Assembly: GCF_008124765.1 (NCBI RefSeq)
Contig: NZ_VNHS01000006.1
Location: forward strand, 248,001 to 312,000
Direction: 5' to 3'
Origin: Paenibacillus methanolicus
GTDB taxonomy: Bacteria > Bacillota > Bacilli > Paenibacillales > Paenibacillaceae
Length of the DNA stretch: 64,000 nt
Numbering within the stretch: position 1 is the stretch's first letter; every line of letters begins with the position of its first letter. The notes under the pieces are model-generated. The model was not told the origin of the DNA, did no database searches, and worked only from the letters and a program-made list of their open reading frames with translations. Below are positions 42,368 through 50,195 of the stretch, in pieces. Both the position numbers and the translations under genes were made by a program.

Positions 42368-43105
42368 ATGGATATGACGTTTATCGAAGAGCTGTCGCTG
42401 AACAATTGGCCGGCTCTCTCCACCGTGCTCTATGACGGTTGGGTGCTTCGCTTTGCCGAGGGCTACACCAAACGCGCCAACTCGGTCAGTCCGATCTATG
42501 GCGGGAAGCGCGACTTGGCGCCGAAGATCGACGCCTGCGAGCGGATTTACCGGGAGAACGGGCTGCGCCCCGTCTTCAAACTGACTGCATCCGCGCCGGA
42601 CGGGTTGGATCGCCTGTTGTCGGATCGCGGCTATGAGCAGGTGGATATGACCAGCGTGCAAACATTGGAGCTTATTCGTCTCCGAGAACCGATGCCCGCC
42701 GAATGCCGCATCGAGACGCACCCATCCGACAGCTGGGTCGCGGACTTCTGCAGACTGACCGGCACGTCCGCTCATCACCAAGCTATTATGACCCGCATGC
42801 TCGGTAAGATTAGAACGGGAACGGGCTTCATCACGTTCCATGCGGAAGGAAAAGCGGTTGCTTGCGGCTTCGGCGTCATCGAGCGAGGCTATATCGGCCT
42901 CTACGATATCGTAACCGACCCGGCCTATCGGAACCGGGGATTCGCCGAGCAGATGATCCTTCATCTGCTGCATTGGGGCAAGAAGGAAGGCGCACGCTTC
43001 GGCTATTTGGCGGTCGTGCTGAATAATGCGCCCGCGCTACGTCTGTATGCGAAGCTTGGTTACCGGGAGGCATACCGATACTGGTATCGCTGCGCCTCCC
43101 GCTAA
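42368..43105 (+). CDS. GNAT family N-acetyltransferase
   Basis: 245-residue protein with an N-terminal region (1-110) of the type seen in two-lobed GNATs and a C-terminal acetyltransferase fold. The acetyl-CoA loop is IVTDPAYRNRGFAEQMILHL (R/Q-x-x-G-x-G/A pattern) at about 180-199, and the last strand region is LAVVLNNAPALRLYAKLGYR, the usual beta5-alpha4 motif with N and Y. The acceptor substrate is not known. Perfect ribosome site AAAGGAGG, own promoter, divergent from the Zur-type control region of cobW; box 3 lies about 40 bases upstream of its -35, so some zinc effect is possible but not implied. Confidence 0.85.
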   Translation: MDMTFIEELSLNNWPALSTVLYDGWVLRFAEGYTKRANSVSPIYGGKRDLAPKIDACERIYRENGLRPVFKLTASAPDGLDRLLSDRGYEQVDMTSVQTLELIRLREPMPAECRIETHPSDSWVADFCRLTGTSAHHQAIMTRMLGKIRTGTGFITFHAEGKAVACGFGVIERGYIGLYDIVTDPAYRNRGFAEQMILHLLHWGKKEGARFGYLAVVLNNAPALRLYAKLGYREAYRYWYRCASR

Positions 43106-43163
43106 CGTTCTCGCTATTGCACGCTGCGAACAGCCGTACGATCCGAACAAATTCCGTTTCTCG

Positions 43164-43769
43164 TTACGCGTTAAAATGAGCCGGGAACTGCTGGATGATG
43201 CCTGTTGTCATCATATCGGCCATCTCGAGCGCCTGCGTCTCGATCCTGTCGCCAAGCGCGACGTTCTCCTCATAATTCTTCATCAGCCGGGTGGAGACTT
43301 CGCTTGTTAACAGCCTCAGGTGCTCGTGCATCATCTTCTGCCATTCCGCTTGCGACCAGTACGGATTGATGCGGCTCAGGAACAGCGCGATATCGTCCGC
43401 ATTCTCGTACCAGCGCTTCTGCGCATTCTCAGCCGCCGCCGTATTGCCAGCTTGGAGCGCCTTCACCAGCTCAGCCGCTATCGTCAGATGATCCCTGAGC
43501 AGTCCGGCGAATCCCGAAGCGATCGCAGGACCGTACAGCAGCTCAAGCGCCGCGCCGAAATCATCGGCATTGCGCAGCAGTCTCGCGGTTGTGGCGCTCT
43601 CGTCCGGTAGACGGTCGATAATGCTATTCACGGTCAGTCGGGTCCAATTTACGTGCTGCTCCCATAACGCTCTCAACTTCCGATCCAGCTCCACTTGCGA
43701 AGGCGTCCATGCCATAGGCGGTTGAACTCTGAAATTATAATAAGGATAGGCTTGATAATATCCGTACAT
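43164..43769 (-). CDS. uncharacterised all-helical protein, 201 aa
   Basis: Starts MYGYYQAYPYYNFRV at ATG 43769 with AAAGGAGCT upstream; an open frame to 43847 has no ribosome site. After a Tyr/Pro-rich N-terminus (1-22), the protein is a four-helix-like sequence with motifs LWEQHVNWTRLTVNSIIDRL, RLLRNADDFGAAL, GPAIASGFAGLLRDHLTIAA and KRWYENADDIALFLSRINPYW, ending GIIQQFP. I recall many Bacillales proteins with this pattern, sometimes mis-annotated as acetylglutamate kinase; they do not have a kinase fold. Function unknown. His and Glu in DHLTIAAEL, HEHLRLL could bind a metal. Single gene, convergent with the GNAT gene. Confidence 0.65.
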   Translation of the reverse strand: MYGYYQAYPYYNFRVQPPMAWTPSQVELDRKLRALWEQHVNWTRLTVNSIIDRLPDESATTARLLRNADDFGAALELLYGPAIASGFAGLLRDHLTIAAELVKALQAGNTAAAENAQKRWYENADDIALFLSRINPYWSQAEWQKMMHEHLRLLTSEVSTRLMKNYEENVALGDRIETQALEMADMMTTGIIQQFPAHFNA

Positions 43770-43850
43770 GCGCGTCGTTAGCTCCTTTTGCCAATATTCT
43801 GCTACAGTATATAGGCAAGAGTTCGCGTCCGTGTTTGGCCCATGCAAAAA

Positions 43851-43875
43851 ACAAAAAAGAGGAGCCTTGGCTCCC
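43851..43875 (-). terminator. terminator of the amino acid ABC operon
   Basis: On the minus strand GGGAGCC/GGCTCCT with a two-base loop, followed by TTTTTTG. It is 15 bases past the ATPase stop. Confidence 0.8.
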
Positions 43876-43889
43876 CCTTGGGTCTATCC

Positions 43890-44642
43890 TTATTTCGTGT
43901 CCGTCAACCTCGACAAAAACATCCTCGTCCGCTCGTTCGCCGGTCGCTTCAGTACTTGATCCGGCGATCCCGATTCCACGATCAAACCGTTGTCCATGAA
44001 TACGACCTGATCGGCGACCTCGCCCGCGAATTTCATCTCGTGCGTGACGACCGCCATCGTCATCCCTTCCGCCGCCAGCTCGCGTATAACCTTCAGCACC
44101 TCGCCGACCAGCTCCGGATCGAGCGCCGATGTCGGCTCGTCGAACAATAGCAGCTCCGGATCCATGGCCACCGCCCGCGCGATGCCGACGCGCTGCTGCT
44201 GGCCGCCGGAGAGCTGGTGGGGATAAGCGTCCGCCTTGTCCGCAAGTCCCACTTTGCGCAGCAGCTCGATGGCGCGAAGCTTGGCCACCTCCACCGGTTT
44301 GCGCTGCACGATGACCGGTCCTTCGATAATATTCTCCAGCACGGTGCGGTGCGGGAACAGATTATAGCTTTGGAACACCATGCCGGTCCGCTTCCGGATC
44401 TCCAATACCGCGTTCTTCGCCGACTTGCGGCCGCCCGCGAAATCCAACGACACGCCTCCGAGGCTAAGCTGCCCGTCCGTCGGCGTCTCGAGCAGGTTCA
44501 TGCAGCGCAGCAAGGTCGATTTGCCCGAACCGGAAGGGCCGATGATGACGAGCACTTTCCCTTTGTTCAGCGTCAGATCGATGCCCTTCAGCACTTCGTG
44601 GCGTCCGAACGCCTTCTTCACATTCGTCATTTGCAGTATCAT
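43890..44642 (-). CDS. tcyC: polar amino acid (cystine-type) ABC importer ATPase
   Basis: 250-residue ATPase of the polar amino acid uptake family. Walker [10 protein letters not shown] (35-43), Q-loop [18 protein letters not shown], signature [14 protein letters not shown], Walker [18 protein letters not shown] and the H-loop VTHEMKFA. The length and the [11 protein letters not shown] style fit GlnQ/TcyC. It energises the permease encoded 9 bases upstream, together with the binding protein; third gene of the operon SBP-permease-ATPase. The symbol tcyC rests on the neighbour's similarity to the cystine-binding protein TcyA. Confidence 0.88.
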   Translation of the reverse strand: MILQMTNVKKAFGRHEVLKGIDLTLNKGKVLVIIGPSGSGKSTLLRCMNLLETPTDGQLSLGGVSLDFAGGRKSAKNAVLEIRKRTGMVFQSYNLFPHRTVLENIIEGPVIVQRKPVEVAKLRAIELLRKVGLADKADAYPHQLSGGQQQRVGIARAVAMDPELLLFDEPTSALDPELVGEVLKVIRELAAEGMTMAVVTHEMKFAGEVADQVVFMDNGLIVESGSPDQVLKRPANERTRMFLSRLTDTK

Positions 44643-44651
44643 AGTCTACCT

Positions 44652-45329
44652 CTATCTGGCCGAGTAACGGTCGAACCGCCGCTCCAGCCTCGCTTGCAAG
44701 AATGAAAGCACCGTGCTGAACATCAGATAGATGAGCGCGGCCTCCGTGTAGAGCAAGAGCGGCTCGTAATAAGTCGCCGTAAATTGCTGCGCTTTGCCGA
44801 ACAGCTCCGTAAGCGCGATGCTTGCCGCCAAGGACGTATCTTTGACGAGACTGATGAACGAATTGGACAGCGGCGGGACGGCGACGCGAGCCGCCTGCGG
44901 CAGCACGATCCGGCGCAGCGCCTGCATGCGCGTCATGCCAAGCGAGAAGCCCGCTTCCCATTGCCCCTTATGCACCGACAGAATCGCGGCGCGAATCACT
45001 TCCGAATTGTAGGCGCCGACGTTCAGCGTGAAGCCGATGACCGCCGCCGGGAATGGATCGATAATGATGCCGACATGGGCTAGCCCAAAGAAAATGATGA
45101 ACAACTGCACGAGCAGCGGCGTTCCCCGGAAAATCCACACGTAGAAGCGCGCAATGCCGGATAAAACCCGGATATCGGACAGCCTCGCCAGCGCGGTCAG
45201 CAGGGCGACGATCAATCCGAGCGCGAACGAAATCAGCGTAAGCGGAATCGTAAAAAGGACCCCTGCTTTCAGCAGGGGCAGGAACGAATCCACGAAGATG
45301 TTCCACAGTCTGGTCGATTGATCACTCAT
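44652..45329 (-). CDS. tcyB: polar amino acid (cystine-type) ABC importer permease
   Basis: 225-residue His/Glu/Gln/Arg/opine-family permease. About five membrane segments; FYVWIFRGTPLLVQLFIIFF (about 62-81) is the family signature and GMTRMQALRRIVLPQAARV is the EAA loop that binds the ATPase. The ending LSFLQARLERRFDRYSAR is a normal cytoplasmic tail. Ribosome site before ATG 45329 is weak (AACAGGCG), so translation may depend on coupling to the binding protein gene 12 bases upstream. Confidence 0.9.
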   Translation of the reverse strand: MSDQSTRLWNIFVDSFLPLLKAGVLFTIPLTLISFALGLIVALLTALARLSDIRVLSGIARFYVWIFRGTPLLVQLFIIFFGLAHVGIIIDPFPAAVIGFTLNVGAYNSEVIRAAILSVHKGQWEAGFSLGMTRMQALRRIVLPQAARVAVPPLSNSFISLVKDTSLAASIALTELFGKAQQFTATYYEPLLLYTEAALIYLMFSTVLSFLQARLERRFDRYSAR

Positions 45330-45341
45330 ATCGAACGCCTG

Positions 45342-46199
45342 TTATTTGGAGACGTCGGCGCCGAAATATTTCTCGGAGATGGACAAGTACGTGCCGTCGT
45401 CCTTCATCGCCTTCAGCGCTTCGTTGACCGCTTGCACGAGCTCGGTGTTGCCTTTGTTGAACAGGAACGCGCTTTGCGAAGCGTCCTCCGTCTCCGCCAC
45501 GATTTTGATCGGGGCGTTCGGCTTCTGCTTCTTAAAGTCCAGGAACGACAGACCGTCGTTGATCGTCGCGTCGATCCGCTTGGAGATGAGCATCTCGATC
45601 GCTTGGTTGAACCCGTCGACCTGCACGATTTCCGCGCCGTTGTCTTTGGCGATCTGCGTCAGGTTGCTCGTAAGCGACTGGCCGGATTTCTTGCCTTTCA
45701 GATCGGGGAGCGCCTTGATGTCGGCGTTGTCTTCATGGACGATCAGCACCGCCTTTGAGACGATGTACGGATCGGAGAAGTCGTATTTCGCCAGGCGATC
45801 TTCGTTAATGGACACTTGGTTCGCGATTACGTCGAAGCGCTTGGCATCGATGCCCGCGAACATGCCGTCCCACTTGGTTTCGACGAATTCCGCTTCCACG
45901 CCGAGACGCTTGGCCACTTCGCGCGCAAGCTCGACGTCGAAGCCCGTCAGATCGCCGTTGTTGTCATGGAACGTGAACGGCGCGTACGTGCCTTCCGTGC
46001 CGAAACGAATTTTGCCTTCCTTCTTGATCGTATCGAGCAGCGTCGCCTCCGCGCTCTCGCCGCCGTTATTCGCCGTGCCGGCCGTCGTACCGTTGCCAGT
46101 CCCGGAATTATTGGACTCGTTCTTCGCGCCGCAAGCGGCAAGCGCCATCGTCAAGACGACCGCCAGCATCAGCAGCACGTAATTGCGTTTCTTCATCAT
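45342..46199 (-). CDS. tcyA: cystine-type amino acid ABC importer, binding lipoprotein
   Basis: 285-residue precursor with lipobox MALAACGA (Cys22) and a linker, followed by a family-3 solute-binding domain: IRFGTEGTYAPFTFHDNNGD, LTGFDVELAREVAKRLGVEA, ETKWDGMFAGIDAKRFDVIA and DGFNQAIEMLISKRIDATIND. These phrases closely match the Bacillus cystine-binding protein TcyA (YckK), so L-cystine is the likely ligand, although other polar amino acids are possible. It heads the operon with ribosome site AAGGAGAG. The promoter at 46266-46295 precedes it, and an inverted repeat at 46354-46379 lies upstream. Confidence 0.87.
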   Translation of the reverse strand: MMKKRNYVLLMLAVVLTMALAACGAKNESNNSGTGNGTTAGTANNGGESAEATLLDTIKKEGKIRFGTEGTYAPFTFHDNNGDLTGFDVELAREVAKRLGVEAEFVETKWDGMFAGIDAKRFDVIANQVSINEDRLAKYDFSDPYIVSKAVLIVHEDNADIKALPDLKGKKSGQSLTSNLTQIAKDNGAEIVQVDGFNQAIEMLISKRIDATINDGLSFLDFKKQKPNAPIKIVAETEDASQSAFLFNKGNTELVQAVNEALKAMKDDGTYLSISEKYFGADVSK

Positions 46200-46265
46200 G
46201 CGATTCTCTCCTTCTGTCTACGGGTGTTACCCCTCTATCCCTACTAGATTAATAAGATATCGAAC

Positions 46266-46295
46266 ATCGTAACATCTATTAGTATATGCCGTCAA
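46266..46295 (-). promoter_or_regulatory. promoter of the tcy operon
   Basis: TTGACG (46290-46295) and TACGAT (46266-46271) with an 18-base spacer on the minus strand, followed by an AT-rich leader of about 65 bases. Confidence 0.6.
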
Positions 46296-46353
46296 CTCGG
46301 TAGATTCAACTTGAGTTACGAGTTGCAACCGTTAAATTCTGTGATAGTATTCC

Positions 46354-46379
46354 ATATTCGCATAACCATATACGAATAT
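46354..46379. promoter_or_regulatory. inverted repeat upstream of the tcy promoter
   Basis: ATATTCG (46354-46360) and CGAATAT (46373-46379) form a perfect 7-base inverted repeat with 12-base spacing, about 60 bases upstream of the -35 box. Position fits an activator site (for instance a LysR type); binder unknown. Confidence 0.4.
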
Positions 46380-46401
46380 CTGGAAATTTATTGTATTACG
46401 C

Positions 46402-46440
46402 CAACAAAAACAAGACCGAAACCATAACGGTTCCGGTCTT
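46402..46440 (-). terminator. methyltransferase terminator
   Basis: Twelve-base stem GAAGACCGGAACC/GGTTTCGGTCTT (one mismatch) followed on the minus strand by GTTTTTGTTG. Confidence 0.8.
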
Positions 46441-46478
46441 CTCTTCACCTTCGAATGAAACCTTTGAAACCTCGAGAA

Positions 46479-47189
46479 TCACGGCTTGCGTGCCGCAAAC
46501 GTCACGCAGTCGGATGCCAGCTCGACCTGCCGACCGTCTCGGTCGATCGGGAATACAAGCTGTTTGCTGTCGTCCGACAGTACCTCCCAGCCCGCATAAG
46601 CACCGGTTAGAAGTTCGCGCAGCCGCTCCTTCGTCAAATTCAGTTCGAACATCGGCGCGAGCCGCTCCCCGGTGCCGACCGCCGTTTCCTTGATCGACGC
46701 ATTGACGAGAAGCACGTTGATGCCGCCCGACTTCGTGCCGACCGCCATCTCCGCCAATTTACGAGTTAGCGCTTCTTCGGACGGAAGATGTTCAAGCGAA
46801 GATACCGCGATGATATAGTCGTAGGCTCCCTCCTCGATCCGATAGGACTCGATGTCGCACCGCACGCCGCGAACCCATCGCTCGACGCCGTATTCCCGGC
46901 TGTACTCCCCCAGTTTGGCTACCGCGGATTCCAGCAAATCGACGCCCGTGACCAGACCTCCGCCCTCGCCGATTCGCCGCGCGATCGGTATGCTGTGCCG
47001 GCCGGGACCGCAGCCCAGGTCCAGCACCTGCAAACCATCGCGCGGGAGCAGCTCATCGATGTGCTCCATGACGGCGCCGACAGGCTTGCTCATCCATGAT
47101 CCCGGTTCGAACAGCCGATGCGCATTGAACAATTCGTCGTGATATTGCTTCTCCGCTTGCCTGATTCGCTCCATCCGTTCCACTCGCAT
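46479..47189 (-). CDS. class I SAM-dependent methyltransferase
   Basis: 236-residue Rossmann methyltransferase. Motif I is LQVLDLGCGPGRHSIPIARR (about 53-72), motif II TGVDLLESAV, motif IV region YDYIIAVSSLEHLPSEEAL; residues 1-45 form a lid helix (AEKQYHDELFNAHRLFEPGS) often seen in TehB/UbiE-type enzymes. The methyl acceptor is unknown. Ribosome site AAGGGGG before ATG 47189. It is divergent from the membrane gene at 47333 and ends before the tcy control region, so it is a single-gene unit. Confidence 0.85.
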   Translation of the reverse strand: MRVERMERIRQAEKQYHDELFNAHRLFEPGSWMSKPVGAVMEHIDELLPRDGLQVLDLGCGPGRHSIPIARRIGEGGGLVTGVDLLESAVAKLGEYSREYGVERWVRGVRCDIESYRIEEGAYDYIIAVSSLEHLPSEEALTRKLAEMAVGTKSGGINVLLVNASIKETAVGTGERLAPMFELNLTKERLRELLTGAYAGWEVLSDDSKQLVFPIDRDGRQVELASDCVTFAARKP

Positions 47190-47332
47190 CAGCCCCCTTC
47201 ATTCCCTTTATTGTACAATCTCGCTTATCCGCCGGACAAGAAGGTTGGGAACGATTGGCGCTTCTGGAATATCGCCGGGCAATTATGAGAAACCTTTGTA
47301 TCATTGACCCGATGCCGAAAGGAGAACAAGAC

Positions 47333-48097
47333 GTGCCCCCCACGACCGCCAGACGCCCGCGAGCGCACTTATCTCCCTTCACGACCAACCAGCTTCACCT
47401 GCGCAATCCGTGGGTCGTGGCTTTCTTCGCTTTCTCTTATCCCGGCTTCGGCAATTTGCTGCTGCAGCGGTATACGAAGGCGTTCATCCTTATACTCTGG
47501 GAAATCTTCATCAACAACAAGGCACGCGTGAACACCGGCATTATGTATTCGCTGCAAGGGAAGTTCGAATTGGCCAAGCAATCGCTGGACCAAAATTGGC
47601 TGATCGCGTATCTCGGCATCTATGTGTACGCGATCTGGGATGCGTACCGCTCCACCGTCGACATCAACAAACTCTACCTGCTCGCCGACCGCGAAGACGC
47701 GCCCATGATCGCGACGCGAATCGGTCCTTGGGACATGAACTATCTGGACAAGCGCAAGCCTTGGGTCGCGCTCGCCTGGTCGGCCATCATGCCGGGACTC
47801 GGCCACCTGTATGTCCACAAGGTCATCTCCGGCTTGTTTTTCTTCGGTTACACGACCGCGGTCATTTATTTCTCCCATCTGCTTCCGGCCATACATCTTA
47901 GCTTGACCGGACACACGGAGGAGGCTACGAGAATGATCGACATGCAGTGGCTCATGTATCTGCCGTCCATCTATTGCTTTATTTTCTACGATGCATACGT
48001 CTCCTCTGTCGAGCAGAACAAGCTGTTCGAGAAGGAGCAGTCCTACTATCTTCGCAACCATTTTCAATCGGCCGCTTTCAAAATGCCGTTCAAATGA
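47333..48097 (+). CDS. hypothetical multi-pass membrane protein, 254 aa, GTG start
   Basis: The protein seems to have an internal duplication: NPWVVAFFAFSYPGFGNLLL (about 25-44) recurs as KPWVALAWSAIMPGLGHLYV (about 146-165), and each is followed by a hydrophobic stretch and an IYVYAIWDAYRSTVDINKLY / IYCFIFYDAYVSSVEQNKLF phrase. This repeated P-G-x-G-x-L-x-x + DAY-x-S-x-(D/E)-x-NKL layout resembles TM2-like membrane modules. Function unknown. The GTG at 47333 is preceded by AAAGGAGA; the ATG at 47255 is not supported by a ribosome site. It is co-transcribed with the gene 12 bases downstream. Confidence 0.7.
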   Translation: MPPTTARRPRAHLSPFTTNQLHLRNPWVVAFFAFSYPGFGNLLLQRYTKAFILILWEIFINNKARVNTGIMYSLQGKFELAKQSLDQNWLIAYLGIYVYAIWDAYRSTVDINKLYLLADREDAPMIATRIGPWDMNYLDKRKPWVALAWSAIMPGLGHLYVHKVISGLFFFGYTTAVIYFSHLLPAIHLSLTGHTEEATRMIDMQWLMYLPSIYCFIFYDAYVSSVEQNKLFEKEQSYYLRNHFQSAAFKMPFK

Positions 48098-48109
48098 GGT
48101 GCCCATCCG

Positions 48110-48568
48110 ATGTATATTATCGCAACCTTCGAGCAATCCATCTTCCTGGAGCTGGCGCTCTCCGCGCTTACGCAAAAAGGGCTGACGAATGAGCAAATCT
48201 TAGCCGTACCGCTGGATAAACGGACGGAGCCGCGCAAGCTATTCGATACGATCCACAGCGCGGACGGCTTCAGCACGATGGACGCGGCCGCCATCCTCGG
48301 CACCTGCCTCATGCTGCTTGGCGCGATTTATGGTTACGAGCTGGCCTGGGGCCCAATCTGGTGGGGCTTGATCGGGCTCTTGTCGGGCGCGGGGGTCGGG
48401 TTCGGGCTTAAAATGCTCCTTCTGCGCAAAACGAAAAACGGCGCGAGAGCGATCACGAGCGAGGTCGTGCTCATGATCCGGTGCGAGGAGCGCGACAGGG
48501 AAACAATCGTGGAACTGCTGTGGAACAACACCGCGCTGGGCGTATCGGCGATTAAACATCTAAGCTAA
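48110..48568 (+). CDS. hypothetical protein with glycine-rich membrane hairpin, 152 aa
   Basis: A soluble N-terminal part (1-55: IIATFEQSIFLELALSALTQ, a ferredoxin-like beta-alpha pattern) is followed by two membrane helices rich in Gly (AAILGTCLMLLGAIYGYELA and WGLIGLLSGAGVGFGLKML), then a C-terminal beta-strand tail (SEVVLMIRCEERDRETIVEL). The layout recalls general stress protein 17M-type (DUF1269-like) proteins, in which a glycine-zipper hairpin is inserted in an alpha/beta domain; this is a resemblance only. TGAGGTG precedes the ATG. Forms a two-gene operon with the membrane protein before it, implying a shared membrane function. Confidence 0.65.
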   Translation: MYIIATFEQSIFLELALSALTQKGLTNEQILAVPLDKRTEPRKLFDTIHSADGFSTMDAAAILGTCLMLLGAIYGYELAWGPIWWGLIGLLSGAGVGFGLKMLLLRKTKNGARAITSEVVLMIRCEERDRETIVELLWNNTALGVSAIKHLS

Positions 48569-48588
48569 GACATGAACTAGCAGCGAGA

Positions 48589-48933
48589 TTATCGGATCGT
48601 CTCCCCCGTATAGTGCCGCCGCTCGGCCGCCGCCGCTTCGATCCAGGCCAGGAGGCCCGCCCGGCTTATATAGAGATCGCTATTAATATTGAAGTAGGGC
48701 AGCTTCATCCGCTCGTCTCCCGGATCGCGCTCCTCCGAGCTGATAATCAGCTTGACCTGCGCCTCGGTCATATTCAGCGCCGCCGCCGCTTCGCCGAGCG
48801 TCATCACCGCCTTCTCCCCGCCGGTCGTCTGCACGAGCGGGGATTCCCCCGTTCTGAGCACGAAGCATCCGACGATAAACGATAAGCCGACGATGAAGCT
48901 GGCCGCGACCAGCGTAAACCGACTCGAAAACAT
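48589..48933 (-). CDS. membrane-anchored helix-turn-helix-like protein, 114 aa
   Basis: Residues 6-25 form one membrane segment (VAASFIVGLSFIVGCFVLRT); residues 40-110 read VMTLGEAAAALNMTEAQVKLI, then LPYFNINSDLYISRAGLLAWIEAAA, which has the outline of an excisionase/MerR-like winged helix-turn-helix (first helix pair followed by a wing and a tail helix). A DNA-binding-like domain on an anchor is unusual; the domain is more probably extracytoplasmic because the N-terminus is short and basic, and then it may bind something else. Start at 48933 is set by AAAGGAGAA. Convergent with 48110. Confidence 0.55.
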   Translation of the reverse strand: MFSSRFTLVAASFIVGLSFIVGCFVLRTGESPLVQTTGGEKAVMTLGEAAAALNMTEAQVKLIISSEERDPGDERMKLPYFNINSDLYISRAGLLAWIEAAAAERRHYTGETIR

Positions 48934-49022
48934 AGCATTCTCCTTTCCCGTCAACCGACGACTCTACTTAAACGAGATAGAAAGGAAAAATGTTACATTC
49001 GCTTGAAAAAGTGTGGGCAAAC

Positions 49023-49066
49023 GCGAATAGCCCGATAACTCGATTGCGAGCCTCCGGGCTATTCGC
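49023..49066 (-). terminator. inverted repeat after the GNAT gene at 49083
   Basis: Perfect 12-base stem GCGAATAGCCCG/CGGGCTATTCGC with a 20-base loop, 16 bases past the GNAT stop; behind it only GTTTGCC, so termination may be moderate. Confidence 0.5.
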
Positions 49067-49082
49067 CGCGCCGCGCCGAAGT

Positions 49083-49595
49083 TCACTTCGCGCTCAGAGC
49101 CTTCGCCCAATACAACAGCCGATCGGCCGTCCGGTCGAGCCCGCCCGGTTCGACCGGCGCTCTCACCAAGCGCAGCCCCCTGTCATCCGGCCCGTAACCC
49201 CGATTGGCATACATCCGCTGCGCCGGTACGTAACTCGCATCTAATCCGACGCCAAGACCGATCGGCGCATACCTGCGCGATGCGATCGCTTCCAGCTCGT
49301 CGAGCAGCCGGCCGCCGACTCCGCGGCGACGGAACTCCGGCAAGACGTTCAGATCGTTCACTTCCGCAATGCCCGCTTCCCGGAACAGCGCATAGCCGGA
49401 CGCCTTCAACACATGTCCGCATCCGGCAATCGCACCGTCCGCTTCTGCCAACACGGTGATCCGCGTGCCGCCTCGATTGGCTTCGAAGCAATCGGCGTAA
49501 TAGCCGATCGGCCGATCGAGGCCGCCTTTCGCGAACGCCTCCCGCCAGAGCGCCGTCTCCTGCAGCGTTTGCAGCGTATAGATTCTCAACGCCAT
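49083..49595 (-). CDS. GNAT family N-acetyltransferase
   Basis: 170-residue acetyltransferase. The acetyl-CoA pyrophosphate loop is LNVLPEFRRRGVGGRLLDEL (Q/R-x-x-G-x-G/A), preceded by the core strand AGIAEVND and followed by the C-terminal ASYVPAQRMYANRGYGPDDR, with the conserved Y. Acceptor unknown. The ATG at 49595 follows AAGGGGGG at about ten bases. It is about 120 bases downstream of the VOC gene in the same direction, so a shared transcript with the heme locus and VOC gene is possible but not shown. Confidence 0.88.
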   Translation of the reverse strand: MALRIYTLQTLQETALWREAFAKGGLDRPIGYYADCFEANRGGTRITVLAEADGAIAGCGHVLKASGYALFREAGIAEVNDLNVLPEFRRRGVGGRLLDELEAIASRRYAPIGLGVGLDASYVPAQRMYANRGYGPDDRGLRLVRAPVEPGGLDRTADRLLYWAKALSAK

Positions 49596-49715
49596 CCGCA
49601 ATTGCCCCCCTTACGTGAGTTCGTCCTCCCAGAGCATATGCGGCTGGCGCCGTCAGCTTGCCTGCCAAGCGGAGAATCGCACGCGCGCGTCGCGCGACAA
49701 TCTCGTATGCGGCGC

Positions 49716-50114
49716 TTAGACGTGCGGCAAAGTCAGCTGCCAAGAGACCCCGAAACGGTCGACGAACCAGCCGAATTTCTTGCTGAAGCCGTAATCGCCA
49801 AGCGGCATCAAATCGTGACCGCCTTCCGACAAGCCGGCGTACAGCTTGTCCAGCTCCTCCTCCGTATCGCAGTCGACGAAGAGCGAGAAGGAGGGCGTAA
49901 ACGTGAACTCATGCTTCATGCTGCTGTCGATGCACAAGATTTCCTGGCCTTTCAGCGAGAAGGATGCTTGCATGACGCTTCCCTCCGCGCCCGCTTCGTT
50001 CGGTCCGTACCGGACGATGCGCTTGATTTCGCTGCCTTCGACGAGCGAGACATAACAATTCATCGCTTCCTCCGCCTGGCCTTGAAACATCAGAAACGGC
50101 GTGACTTTGCTCAA
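49716..50114 (-). CDS. VOC-family protein, PhnB-like, TTG start
   Basis: 132-residue protein of the same subfamily as the gene at 30077. It begins MSKVTPFLMFQGQAEEAMNC (TTG start), has SFSLKGQEILCIDSS and ends FGWFVDRFGVSWQLTLPHV, the PhnB-type signature. Catalytic metal ligands are not evident; function unknown. I prefer the TTG at 50114, eight bases after AAGGAGTG; the ATG at 50174 would add a 20-residue tail without ribosome site. It lies 81 bases after hrtA. Confidence 0.85.
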   Translation of the reverse strand: MSKVTPFLMFQGQAEEAMNCYVSLVEGSEIKRIVRYGPNEAGAEGSVMQASFSLKGQEILCIDSSMKHEFTFTPSFSLFVDCDTEEELDKLYAGLSEGGHDLMPLGDYGFSKKFGWFVDRFGVSWQLTLPHV

Positions 50115-50195
50115 CCTGTTCCACTCCTTGTCCGTTGTCGGTCGGATCATGTCCTGCCAATAGATCCCGCCCATAGTATACCAGACTGAAAGAAG

